NCBI GenBank assembly: GCA_016285265.1
Contig: JAEEQL010000005.1
Span: 1-57,336, forward strand
Reading direction: 5' to 3'
DNA length: 57,336 nucleotides
Source: Lachnospiraceae bacterium
GTDB lineage: Bacteria > Bacillota > Clostridia > Lachnospirales > Lachnospiraceae
This document shows positions 18,077-25,427 of the stretch, one piece after another; the first letter of the stretch is position 1, and each line of letters begins with the position of its first letter. The notes beneath the pieces were generated by a model. That model searched no databases. It had not been told where the DNA came from and worked only from the letters and a program-made list of their open reading frames with translations. A program made the position numbers and the translations under genes.

Positions 18077-19012
18077 ATGAGCAAACCGATTTTCACAGGA
18101 GCAGCAGTTGCACTCGTAACACCCATGACCGCAGACGGAAGTGTTAATTTCGAGAAGCTTGACGAGCTGATCGAGTTCCAGATCGAGGGCGGAACCGATG
18201 CGATCGTTGCATGCGGCACCACCGGTGAGGCATCAACCCTTACACACGAGGAGCACCTGAATGTCATCAGACATACGGTAGAGAAGGTTGCCGGAAGAGT
18301 TCCCGTTATCGCAGGAACCGGATCCAACAGCACCGAGACCGCTATCTACCTCAGCGTTGAAGCAGAGAAGGCAGGAGCTGACGCTCTCCTTCTTGTAACC
18401 CCTTATTACAACAAGGCTACCCAGAACGGTCTTGTCGAGCATTTCTGCAAAACAGCGGATTCCGTCAAGATTCCCGTTATCCTTTACAACGTTCCTTCAA
18501 GAACCGGATGCAACATACTTCCCGCTACCGTCAAGAAGATCAGCGAGAGATCCGAGAACGTCGTAGCTATCAAGGAAGCGAGCGGAAACATATCTCAGGT
18601 CGCAACTCTTGCATCAATTATGCCCGAGGATTTCGCAATCTATTCCGGTAATGACGACCAGATCGTTCCCCTGCTTGCACTCGGCGGACTCGGAGTCATC
18701 TCCGTTCTTTCCAACGTAGCACCTAAGCAGACTCACGACATCGTTGCTTCTTACCTTGAGGGAGATGTAAAGAAGAGCTGCAAGCTTCAGCTTGAAGCAC
18801 TCGACCTCATCGCAAGCCTCTTCTGCGAAGTCAATCCCATCCCCGTTAAGACAGCACTCAATCTTATGGGAATGAATGCCGGACCTCTTCGTCTTCCCCT
18901 TACCGAGATGGAAGATGCAAATGCGGCAAGACTCAAGAAGTCACTTTCCGATTACGGCATCAAGGTAGCTGAAGGCGCAGTCATCAAATTCAACGACCTG
19001 AGCAAAGACTGA
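18077..19012 (+). CDS. dapA: 4-hydroxy-tetrahydrodipicolinate synthase
   Basis: Schiff-base aldolase joining pyruvate and aspartate semialdehyde, the first committed step to diaminopimelate and lysine. The length of 311 aa is slightly longer than the usual ~295. Seen: GTTGEASTLTHEEH near residue 48, VTPYYNKATQNGL with the catalytic Tyr near residue 133, and VAIKEASGN with the Schiff-base Lys near residue 164. Translation starts after GAGAGGAG. Downstream of a lysine riboswitch and upstream of dapB. Codons are strongly biased, as for a highly expressed gene. Confidence 0.98.
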   Translation: MSKPIFTGAAVALVTPMTADGSVNFEKLDELIEFQIEGGTDAIVACGTTGEASTLTHEEHLNVIRHTVEKVAGRVPVIAGTGSNSTETAIYLSVEAEKAGADALLLVTPYYNKATQNGLVEHFCKTADSVKIPVILYNVPSRTGCNILPATVKKISERSENVVAIKEASGNISQVATLASIMPEDFAIYSGNDDQIVPLLALGGLGVISVLSNVAPKQTHDIVASYLEGDVKKSCKLQLEALDLIASLFCEVNPIPVKTALNLMGMNAGPLRLPLTEMEDANAARLKKSLSDYGIKVAEGAVIKFNDLSKD

Positions 19013-19073
19013 TACTTACCAAACGGCCCGTGAAGGAAACTTTGCGGGCTGTATGTTAAAAGAGGAAAATGAT

Positions 19074-19847
19074 ATGACAAGAATAATCATGCACGGCTGC
19101 AACGGCCGTATGGGACAGATGATCACCGCGATAGTAAAAGAGCGCAGTGATGCACAGATAGTTGCCGGAATCGATATCGCCGACAACATCACTACAAACG
19201 GTTATCCCGTATTTACCGATATTAACGCATGCGATGTACAGGCAGATGTGGTTATCGATTTTTCATCGGCAGCCGCAGTGGATAAACTCATGGATTATTG
19301 TGAGGCTAAGAACCTTCCTCTTGTCCTGTGCTCCACCGGACTTTCCGAGGAACAGTTATCAAGGGCTAAGGCTCTTTCGGGAAAGATCGCAGTTCTCAAG
19401 AGTGCAAATATGAGCCTCGGCATCAACCTTCTCCAGAATCTTCTTAAGCAGGCTGCAGCAATACTTGCACCTTCGGGATTCGATATCGAGATCGTTGAAA
19501 AGCATCACCGCATGAAGCTCGATGCTCCCAGCGGCACCGCTCTTGCACTTGCCGATTCCGTCAACGAAGCTCTTAATAACGAATATGAATATGTATTTGA
19601 CAGATCCTCAAGAAGAGAGAAGAGACCCGATAAAGAGATCGGTATCAGTGCCGTAAGAGGCGGAACGATCGTAGGCGACCATGATGTCATCTTCGCCGGA
19701 ACCGATGAGGTCATCACCTTCTCGCATACCGCATATTCAAGAGCCGTATTTGCAAAGGGTGCGGTAAGCGCAGCGGTATTCCTTGCAGGAAAGAGCGCAG
19801 GGTTCTATGATATGAGTAACGTTATAGAGGAGTCACTGAATAAATAA
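19074..19847 (+). CDS. dapB: 4-hydroxy-tetrahydrodipicolinate reductase
   Basis: NAD(P)H-dependent second step of the diaminopimelate branch. The start at 19074 (MTRIIMHGCNGRMGQM) follows AGAGGAAAATGAT; the earlier in-frame ATG at 19053 would overlap the ribosome site. Rossmann motif GCNGRMGQ, substrate loop EKHHRMKLDAPSGTA with catalytic His and Lys near residues 143-147, and the C-terminal FSHTAYSRAVFAKGA are as in the family. The 61-nt gap after dapA holds only a small GCCCG/CGGGC hairpin, so both genes should share the riboswitch. Confidence 0.97.
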   Translation: MTRIIMHGCNGRMGQMITAIVKERSDAQIVAGIDIADNITTNGYPVFTDINACDVQADVVIDFSSAAAVDKLMDYCEAKNLPLVLCSTGLSEEQLSRAKALSGKIAVLKSANMSLGINLLQNLLKQAAAILAPSGFDIEIVEKHHRMKLDAPSGTALALADSVNEALNNEYEYVFDRSSRREKRPDKEIGISAVRGGTIVGDHDVIFAGTDEVITFSHTAYSRAVFAKGAVSAAVFLAGKSAGFYDMSNVIEESLNK

Positions 19848-19854
19848 AACACGT

Positions 19855-20631
19855 ATGAGATTTCGTCCCTGTATCGACATACACAACGGAACAGTAAAGC
19901 AGATAGTCGGATCATCTCTTAAGGATGAAGGTAATTCCGCTTCCGAGAATTTTGTATCGGCATATGATTCGGTTCATTATGCGGATATGTTCAAAGAGCG
20001 CGCACTTAAGGGCGGACATGTGATCATCCTGAATAAGAAGGGCACTCCCGAATATGAAGCCTCGTATGAAGAGTGCATGAAAGCCCTGAGAGCATATCCC
20101 GGCGGGCTTCAGGTGGGCGGAGGAATACTTCCCGAAAATGCCGGTGAGTTTCTTGATGCGGGTGCTTCTCATGTCATCGTTACGTCTTATGTTTTTTCGG
20201 ACGGTAAGATCGATTACGCTAACCTTGAGAAGATAAGCTGCGCCGCCACTCCCGAAAAGCTTGTCCTGGACCTTAGCTGTAAGAGGATAGGAGATTCTTA
20301 TAAGGTAATGACGGACAGATGGCAGAAGGAAACAGAAGCCGTCCTGGATGAAAAGCTTCTTACCGAACTGTCGGATTACTGTGATGAATTCCTGATCCAT
20401 GCGGTTGATTCCGAGGGAAAGGCAAACGGTCCGGAGAAAGGAGTTCTCGAGATACTTAAGGACTTCACTCTCAGGCCCGTGACATATGCGGGAGGCATCG
20501 CTTCATATGACGACATACTTTCCATAAGAGATATGTGCGACGGAAAAGTTGACATCACTGTCGGTTCCGCACTTGATATCTATGGCGGAAACCTCCTGAT
20601 GGATGAGATCATAAAAATGTGTTCTAAATGA
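19855..20631 (+). CDS. hisA: Eukaryotic-type (HIS6-like) phosphoribosylformimino-AICAR ribotide isomerase
   Basis: TIM-barrel isomerase of histidine biosynthesis converting ProFAR to PRFAR. The 258-residue sequence follows yeast HIS6 rather than ordinary bacterial HisA: CIDIHNGTVKQIVG at residues 5-18, LQVGGGI near residue 86, HVIVTSYVFSDG, LVLDLSCKR near residue 140, EFLIHAVDSEG and VDITVGSALDIYGGNL at the end. Both phosphate-binding Gly loops are present. It starts 7 nt after dapB with no strong ribosome site and is followed by a terminator. No other his gene is in the window, so it is away from a his operon. The family call is strong; whether it is the cell's only HisA is unknown. Confidence 0.88.
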   Translation: MRFRPCIDIHNGTVKQIVGSSLKDEGNSASENFVSAYDSVHYADMFKERALKGGHVIILNKKGTPEYEASYEECMKALRAYPGGLQVGGGILPENAGEFLDAGASHVIVTSYVFSDGKIDYANLEKISCAATPEKLVLDLSCKRIGDSYKVMTDRWQKETEAVLDEKLLTELSDYCDEFLIHAVDSEGKANGPEKGVLEILKDFTLRPVTYAGGIASYDDILSIRDMCDGKVDITVGSALDIYGGNLLMDEIIKMCSK

Positions 20632-20640
20632 TAAAAAAAT

Positions 20641-20671
20641 GGGCTTCGGGTACTCCCGAAGCTTATTTTTT
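20641..20671 (+). terminator. Terminator of the dapA-dapB-hisA transcript
   Basis: GCTTCGGG / CCCGAAGC stem with a TACT loop, then TTATTTTTT. Confidence 0.93.
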
Positions 20672-20742
20672 GCCAAAAATCATTCTTTTTTGGTCAGATA
20701 TGGTTAAAATTTCATAAATATTACGATATTATTGCAAATTAT

Positions 20743-20771
20743 TTGCATTCATTTTTTTAAACGGATATAAT
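20743..20771 (+). promoter_or_regulatory. Promoter of the M23-like/bactofilin pair
   Basis: TTGCAT (20743-20748), 17-base spacer, perfect TATAAT (20766-20771), in AT-rich DNA 39 nt before the start codon. Confidence 0.75.
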
Positions 20772-20809
20772 TACCCATAATCGGAAATCGTTCCGGATAT
20801 GGAGGTTTA

Positions 20810-21634
20810 ATGGCTTCACGCTTTGTGTATGTGCTTAAGGATTCCAAGCACAGAAAAAAAATCAATCGCCAGATGATCGTTGCATCAAGCGATGTCAATG
20901 AAAGGATCAGACCTGTTGTCGTTCATAAGGGACTCATCTGGTTTGGCGTGATCTTCCTAGCCATATTTATAGGTATATCCATAGGATATTTTGCCAATGA
21001 GGCAGGTATCATCAGCAGATATAACGAAAGTATTGAGATCGGGAATGCCAGGATCTCCGAACTTGAATCACAGATCGTGGCTCTAAATGCGACCATCGCA
21101 TCCAAAGATACGGAAATACAGGCCCTGAGCCAGACGGTAAATGCCAAGAGCGAAGAGCTCGGCACCCTTAATGCTCAGATTGAAAATATGTATATTCCCA
21201 CCGATTTCCCTTTGAGCGGTTCTGCTTCAATGCATCTTACCAGTGACGGAGATATACCGGTTGTAGTCTTTACCGGTTCCGAAGGTGATTATGTAAGAGC
21301 TACCGCATGCGGAACGGTTGTCGAGATCAGAACCAATCCCAAAAGAAATGATAACGGTTCTATAGCCGAGTACTATGTTGCCGGTGAAAGTACCGACGGC
21401 AGTGATAAAGAAATAAAAGACCTCGGGTTCTATAATGTCATCACCATCGATCACGGCAACGGATATATGACCGTGTATATGAATGACGGTGACCCTGTTG
21501 TATCCGAGGGCGACACTGTTTCTGTAGGAAATACACTTTACAATCTCAAAACGGGAAATACCGCATTGGGATATGAGATGCTCCTTAACGGAGAGTACAT
21601 CGATCCCGATGAGGTCATGATAATTAGCGGATGA
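20810..21634 (+). CDS. Membrane-anchored coiled-coil protein with degenerate M23 (LytM) domain
   Basis: A 274-aa protein with a cytoplasmic basic N-terminus, one transmembrane helix at residues 42-62, an extracellular coiled coil at about 70-122 (SKDTEIQALSQTVNAKSEEL) and a C-terminal beta domain resembling M23/LytM endopeptidases (ATACGTVVEI, YNVITIDHGNGYMTVY, VSEGDTVSVG). The zinc ligands are mostly lost: the usual first H-x3-D motif is absent and the terminal H-x-H is replaced by ALGYEMLLNG. It is therefore probably a non-catalytic scaffold. Pairing with a bactofilin 34 nt downstream matches the known M23-bactofilin cell-shape gene pairs. Confidence 0.8.
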   Translation: MASRFVYVLKDSKHRKKINRQMIVASSDVNERIRPVVVHKGLIWFGVIFLAIFIGISIGYFANEAGIISRYNESIEIGNARISELESQIVALNATIASKDTEIQALSQTVNAKSEELGTLNAQIENMYIPTDFPLSGSASMHLTSDGDIPVVVFTGSEGDYVRATACGTVVEIRTNPKRNDNGSIAEYYVAGESTDGSDKEIKDLGFYNVITIDHGNGYMTVYMNDGDPVVSEGDTVSVGNTLYNLKTGNTALGYEMLLNGEYIDPDEVMIISG

Positions 21635-21668
21635 TCTTTGCCGCACCTATAAAAAGGGAGTAAAGGTA

Positions 21669-22163
21669 ATGAAAAATCAGAAACTGAATATAAGCACGCT
21701 TCTCGGCAAGGGCTCCGTGGTGAACGGTGATTTTGCCGCTCCGGGATCTGCACGTATCGACGGCAAGATAAGCGGAAACGTGAATGTCGAGGGTACTCTT
21801 GTGATAGGTACCAGCGGTGTTATCAAGGGCAATGTCAAATGCAGCGGCATCATTGTCGGCGGAGACATCGAAGGCAATGTCATTGCTCCCGAAAGAGCTG
21901 AGCTTGCATCAACTTCCAGGATCATCGGCGATATCCATACCGGAAATATCATCATTGATGAAAAGGCTCTTTTCCAGGGCAAGATCATCATGAGTGAGAA
22001 CGGTGTTCCCGAGAGGGACAGGGATAAGCTTTCCTACAAGGCAAAGGAAAGAAAGGATCTTAAGAAGGCCGCATCCGAGGTTAAGGATGCTCTCGAAGAA
22101 GCAAGGGACAACGAGCCTGAACCCGTCGAGGAAAATATCGTCGAGGCTGATTTCGAAAACTGA
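21669..22163 (+). CDS. Bactofilin (polymer-forming cytoskeletal protein)
   Basis: 164-aa bactofilin that forms beta-helical filaments on the membrane and localises cell-wall enzymes. Residues 1-22 are the N-terminal tail (NISTLLGKGSVVNGDF), residues 23-112 the right-handed beta-helix of repeats (SARIDGKISGNVNVEGTLVI, GNVKCSGIIVGGDIEGNV), and residues 112-164 a charged helical tail rich in Lys then Glu. Start after AAAAAGGGAGTAAAGGTA. Co-transcribed with the M23-like gene and ended by a strong terminator. Confidence 0.93.
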   Translation: MKNQKLNISTLLGKGSVVNGDFAAPGSARIDGKISGNVNVEGTLVIGTSGVIKGNVKCSGIIVGGDIEGNVIAPERAELASTSRIIGDIHTGNIIIDEKALFQGKIIMSENGVPERDRDKLSYKAKERKDLKKAASEVKDALEEARDNEPEPVEENIVEADFEN

Positions 22164-22180
22164 ATGATGAATAAACGAAA

Positions 22181-22210
22181 TGACGGCTGCAGATGCAGCC
22201 GTCATTTTTT
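22181..22210 (+). terminator. Terminator between bactofilin and the convergent TrpR-like gene
   Basis: Perfect 10-bp stem TGACGGCTGC / GCAGCCGTCA with loop AGAT and six T on the plus strand. The minus strand side is less T-rich, so it mainly serves bactofilin. Confidence 0.92.
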
Positions 22211-22245
22211 ATGTGTGAAACATGTCCGAAACAGGGTGACGGTTC

Positions 22246-22545
22246 TTACTGCTTGTCCTCATCCTTCATTCTGGCAAGGACGATATCGTAGCCGTCGTTT
22301 CCGTATGTGAGGCTTCTGTTGACGCGGCTTATGGTCGCGGTGGAAGCACCAGTCTTGGCGGAGATGGCAAGATAGGTCTGGCCTTCCTTGAGCATCTTGG
22401 CCACCTCGAATCTCTGTGACATACTTACCAGCTCACCGATGGTGCAGAGATCTTCGAAAAATGAATAGCATTCCTCAACGGTCTGAAGCTCCAGGATTCC
22501 CTTGAACAGCTGATCAACCGATTCGGATCTGAGTTTATCGTTCAT
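22246..22545 (-). CDS. TrpR-like transcription regulator, YerC/YecD family
   Basis: 99-aa helix-turn-helix protein of the Trp-repressor superfamily. The YerC/YecD signature is clear: ELVSMSQRFEVAKMLKEG followed by TYLAISAKTGASTATISRV, the DNA-recognition helix, then RSLTYGNDGYDIVL. Target and ligand are not established for this family. Ribosome site AAAGGAG lies before the ATG. It is divergent from the GGDEF operon, and a 14-bp inverted repeat overlaps its own promoter, which suggests autoregulation. Confidence 0.9.
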   Translation of the reverse strand: MNDKLRSESVDQLFKGILELQTVEECYSFFEDLCTIGELVSMSQRFEVAKMLKEGQTYLAISAKTGASTATISRVNRSLTYGNDGYDIVLARMKDEDKQ

Positions 22546-22593
22546 TGTAAGGATTCTCCTTTATTCATACGTAAATAACATGATCATAAATGC

Positions 22594-22631
22594 TTTTACA
22601 AGATAAAATTTTAATACTTTATCTTGTTAAA
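22594..22631. promoter_or_regulatory. Inverted repeat (likely operator) upstream of the TrpR-like gene
   Basis: TTTTACAAGATAAA (22594-22607) faces TTTATCTTGTTAAA (22618-22631): 13 of 14 positions are complementary across a 10-base centre. It covers the -10 region and spacer of the minus-strand promoter. Confidence 0.6.
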
Positions 22632-22636
22632 GTAAA
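22608..22636 (-). promoter_or_regulatory. Promoter of the TrpR-like gene
   Basis: On the minus strand: TTTACT (22636-22631), 17-base spacer, TAAAAT (22613-22608), about 62 nt upstream of the ATG. Confidence 0.6.
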
Positions 22637-22668
22637 GTGCAAAATTATGCATTTAAGGGCAAAAGAGG

Positions 22669-22697
22669 ATGATAATAATCAGTCTATCGTGTATAAT
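22669..22697 (+). promoter_or_regulatory. Probable promoter of the GGDEF/partner-switch operon
   Basis: Perfect TATAAT at 22692-22697; the best -35 match is ATGATA at 22669-22674 with 17-base spacing (4 of 6). Nothing better was seen up to the next gene. Confidence 0.5.
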
Positions 22698-22730
22698 TAA
22701 AAAGTGATTTTTCATACTCGGGGGGTACAT

Positions 22731-23951
22731 ATGGATTATGAGAAGATCATCAGCGATTTTGTAAAAAATCGTGCCGGAGAATTCATCATCACCGACAGAC
22801 AGGGTAATATACTCTATCGTAACGGCGTTGAGGATTTTACCGACGAACAGTGGTCGGCATGGTCTGCGTTCAACATCGACACGGAGACTATCGATCAGGA
22901 AGAAGACTGGGAAATTTCAGACAGAACCGGCGGCAATTATTACACCGCGCGTTCCCTTCCCGTGACTCAGGAAGGAACCGAGGTGATATTGCATCATGTC
23001 TACAATACCAGTCAGTACGCAACTCTTTTGCGTGATGTTTCGGGTTATCTTAAGGATTGGAGAGAACTGAGTGCATTCCAGACGGCAATGCTGGAAAAGC
23101 TTTCGGGTAACTACGAATCCTGTCTGCCGGTAGTTCTTAAGTATTTCAAGGTTTCAAGCGTCGTAATGTATATCGGCCGTGGCAGGAAGATGGAAAGACA
23201 TCTTCTTGACAAGGAGACCAAATCAATACAGAGCGTACGCATCGACAGAGAGGATGTTTTCGCCGTCACAAAGGGTGAGTTCAGAAAACTTCCGGGTCTC
23301 GGTGACAAGGATTATCTTTGTTACATCTGTGACAGTGCCATTCACGGCACCGATTATTCACTTTATCTATATGCTGACGGTCTCGAGGATGATGACAATT
23401 TCAGCATGCATTACAACGTCATAAAGCTGTTCATTGAAAACGGACTGCTGCGTGAACAGATCACTTACGAGAGCGAGCACGACAAGCTTACCGGTCTTTA
23501 CAACAAGGGTAAGTATATGTCGATGCTTTCCGATTTCATGCCCAAGCAGAATCAGGTTGCCATCTACAATATGGATGTCAATTATCTTAAGAGGACCAAT
23601 GACAATCTCGGACATGAAGCGGGAGATGCACTTCTCGTCAAGGCCGGAAGAAGTCTCCAGGCTGTCGAAAGAGACAATGTTTACGGTTTCCGTATGGGCG
23701 GAGATGAGTTCATGCTCCTCGGCTGGGATCTTACGGAAATCGAAGCCGAAAAGCTCAAGAAGGACTGGGAAGAAGCGCTTGCCAAGCTCAATGAGAACAA
23801 GGAAGAGGTTGAGTGTGTCATCGCATGCGGACTTGCTTACGGCAAGGATGATTTTGATCTGAAGGAGCTTCTTAAACTTGCGGACGACCGCATGTATGAG
23901 AATAAAGTAGCAATAAAAATATCACGGGGAGACGATCCTAACGCCCGGTGA
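22731..23951 (+). CDS. GGDEF-domain protein (putative diguanylate cyclase)
   Basis: 406-aa soluble protein predicted to make c-di-GMP. The start at 22731 follows GGGGGGTACAT; the ATG at 22704 lacks a ribosome site. Residues 1-110 look PAS-like (EFIITDRQGNILYRNG), a linker follows, and the GGDEF domain spans about 246-400: DKLTGLYNKGKY, first metal site NMDVNYLKRTND (Asp282), then the intact GGDEF at 323-327. The inhibitory I-site R-x-x-D is broken: Arg314 is present but the Asp position (317) is Val, so classical product inhibition is unlikely. The STAS gene follows after 22 nt, which suggests a functional partner. Confidence 0.92.
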   Translation: MDYEKIISDFVKNRAGEFIITDRQGNILYRNGVEDFTDEQWSAWSAFNIDTETIDQEEDWEISDRTGGNYYTARSLPVTQEGTEVILHHVYNTSQYATLLRDVSGYLKDWRELSAFQTAMLEKLSGNYESCLPVVLKYFKVSSVVMYIGRGRKMERHLLDKETKSIQSVRIDREDVFAVTKGEFRKLPGLGDKDYLCYICDSAIHGTDYSLYLYADGLEDDDNFSMHYNVIKLFIENGLLREQITYESEHDKLTGLYNKGKYMSMLSDFMPKQNQVAIYNMDVNYLKRTNDNLGHEAGDALLVKAGRSLQAVERDNVYGFRMGGDEFMLLGWDLTEIEAEKLKKDWEEALAKLNENKEEVECVIACGLAYGKDDFDLKELLKLADDRMYENKVAIKISRGDDPNAR

Positions 23952-23973
23952 TCATATAAAAAAGGAGAACAAC

Positions 23974-24273
23974 ATGACTATCGACAAAAACCTTGACGGA
24001 ACAAAACTTGAGATCGCGCTTGAAGGAAGACTTGATACCATGACCGCACCTCAGCTTGAGGAGGAGGTCAAGAACAATATCGAAGGCATCAAGGAACTCA
24101 TCTTTGATCTTAAGAATCTTGCTTATGTTTCATCCGCAGGTCTTCGCGTACTTCTTTCCGCACAGAAGATCATGAACAAGCAGGGCAGCATGACTATCAG
24201 GAATGCAAACGAAGAAGTCATGGAGATATTCGAGGTTACCGGTTTCATCGATATTCTGAACATTGAGGAGTGA
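23974..24273 (+). CDS. STAS-domain anti-sigma factor antagonist (RsbV/SpoIIAA-like)
   Basis: 99-aa single STAS domain. EGRLDTMTAPQLEEEV and the phosphorylation loop YVSSAGLRVLLSAQK are typical; Ser54 (second Ser, before AGL) is the position phosphorylated by RsbW-type kinases and dephosphorylated by PP2C phosphatases, both of which are encoded later in the operon. Strong ribosome site (AAAAGGAGAAC). It is 22 nt after the GGDEF gene and 11 nt before the ATP-grasp gene. No sigma factor lies nearby, so its target may be the GGDEF protein or the ATPase-like tail of the MATE protein. Confidence 0.93.
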   Translation: MTIDKNLDGTKLEIALEGRLDTMTAPQLEEEVKNNIEGIKELIFDLKNLAYVSSAGLRVLLSAQKIMNKQGSMTIRNANEEVMEIFEVTGFIDILNIEE

Positions 24274-24284
24274 TATTTTAGTTT

Positions 24285-25427
24285 ATGAATACACTACCTA
24301 CCGGTATACAGGTTTTCGGTGACAACATCTATACTTTGCTCACCGGTAAATTCAATGAAGGCAGAGCCAGCCTGGATTCACTCTGTAACGCTGCAATAGT
24401 GCGCCTTGATCGCAAGATGCAGTTTTCTTCCATGAAGGATATTCCGAAACTGACAGAGGATCAGAAGGAGGAACTTCAGAAATTCTGGAGCCCATATGTA
24501 AGGCATATGGATGACAGATTCCACAGGCTCTGTACATTTCGTTCGGGCGGAAAATTCTATCCCGAATACATTCCCGAGGATTTCTATTTCATCCATATAG
24601 ATCGTTTTTACAACGACCGACGCGAATCCGCATATATGGATAATAAATGCTATTACGCGAAATTCTTTCCCCATACGCGTCAGCCCCGGACCATCGCTAT
24701 GCGTGTAGGTCACAACTGGCTGGATGAACACGGAAAACTCATTACCCGTGAGGAAGTAAAACACCGAATCAAGACCGAACCTGAGGTCGTGCTTAAGCGT
24801 GCGGTCTTTTCCGAGGGTGGCTTCGGTGTTCATTTTATTTCAGGAGAAGATATATTCGCGGAATTCCGTAAAGTCCTCAGAAAGATTCCTACGGATGTGA
24901 TTGTTCAGAAACCGATCAAACAGCATCCGGATATGGCGGCACTCAATCCATCGTCGGTCAACACCCTGCGCATTATGAGCTGGCTTGACGGAAGCGATGT
25001 GAAGATTCTCTGTACGGCTGTCAGGATCGGTGTCGGAGGAGACCGTGTCGATAACATATCCCACGGCGGTCTTTTCTGCGGAGTAAGAAAGGATGGGTCG
25101 CTTACGAACGGATTTCTTCACGGAGCCGTAGAAACCGACAGGCATCCCGAGCACGGATATCTTTTCAGCGATATGAAGATTCCCAATCTTGATAAAGCTT
25201 ACGAACTGGTGAAAGATGCACATCCATCAATAAGCCACTTCAGGATAGCCGGATGGGACGTGGCCATCGATGAGGACGGAGAGCCTACCATGATCGAGGT
25301 AAATTTCTCGTTGTGCTGCGTGAATGATATCCAGTCGGTATGCGGTCCGCTGTTCGGCGATGATACGAAGAAGATGCTTAATGAAGTATTCAAAGGAAAG
25401 AAGGCACAGTACTCGGTGTTAATATGA
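24285..25427 (+). CDS. ATP-grasp ligase-like protein (sugar-transfer/glutamate-ligase related)
   Basis: 380-aa soluble protein of the ATP-grasp superfamily, closest in pattern to the group annotated as sugar-transfer-associated or alpha-L-glutamate ligase-like. Seen: VVLKRAVFSEGGFGVHF (nucleotide-binding lysine and glycine loop) near residue 166, IVQKPIKQHPDMAALNP then SVNTLRIMS near residues 205-230, and WDVAIDEDGEPTMIEVNFS near residue 325 with the metal-binding Glu/Asn. These enzymes form carboxylate-amine bonds through acyl phosphates; the substrate is unknown. Its stop overlaps the MATE start (ATGA). Confidence 0.82.
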   Translation: MNTLPTGIQVFGDNIYTLLTGKFNEGRASLDSLCNAAIVRLDRKMQFSSMKDIPKLTEDQKEELQKFWSPYVRHMDDRFHRLCTFRSGGKFYPEYIPEDFYFIHIDRFYNDRRESAYMDNKCYYAKFFPHTRQPRTIAMRVGHNWLDEHGKLITREEVKHRIKTEPEVVLKRAVFSEGGFGVHFISGEDIFAEFRKVLRKIPTDVIVQKPIKQHPDMAALNPSSVNTLRIMSWLDGSDVKILCTAVRIGVGGDRVDNISHGGLFCGVRKDGSLTNGFLHGAVETDRHPEHGYLFSDMKIPNLDKAYELVKDAHPSISHFRIAGWDVAIDEDGEPTMIEVNFSLCCVNDIQSVCGPLFGDDTKKMLNEVFKGKKAQYSVLI

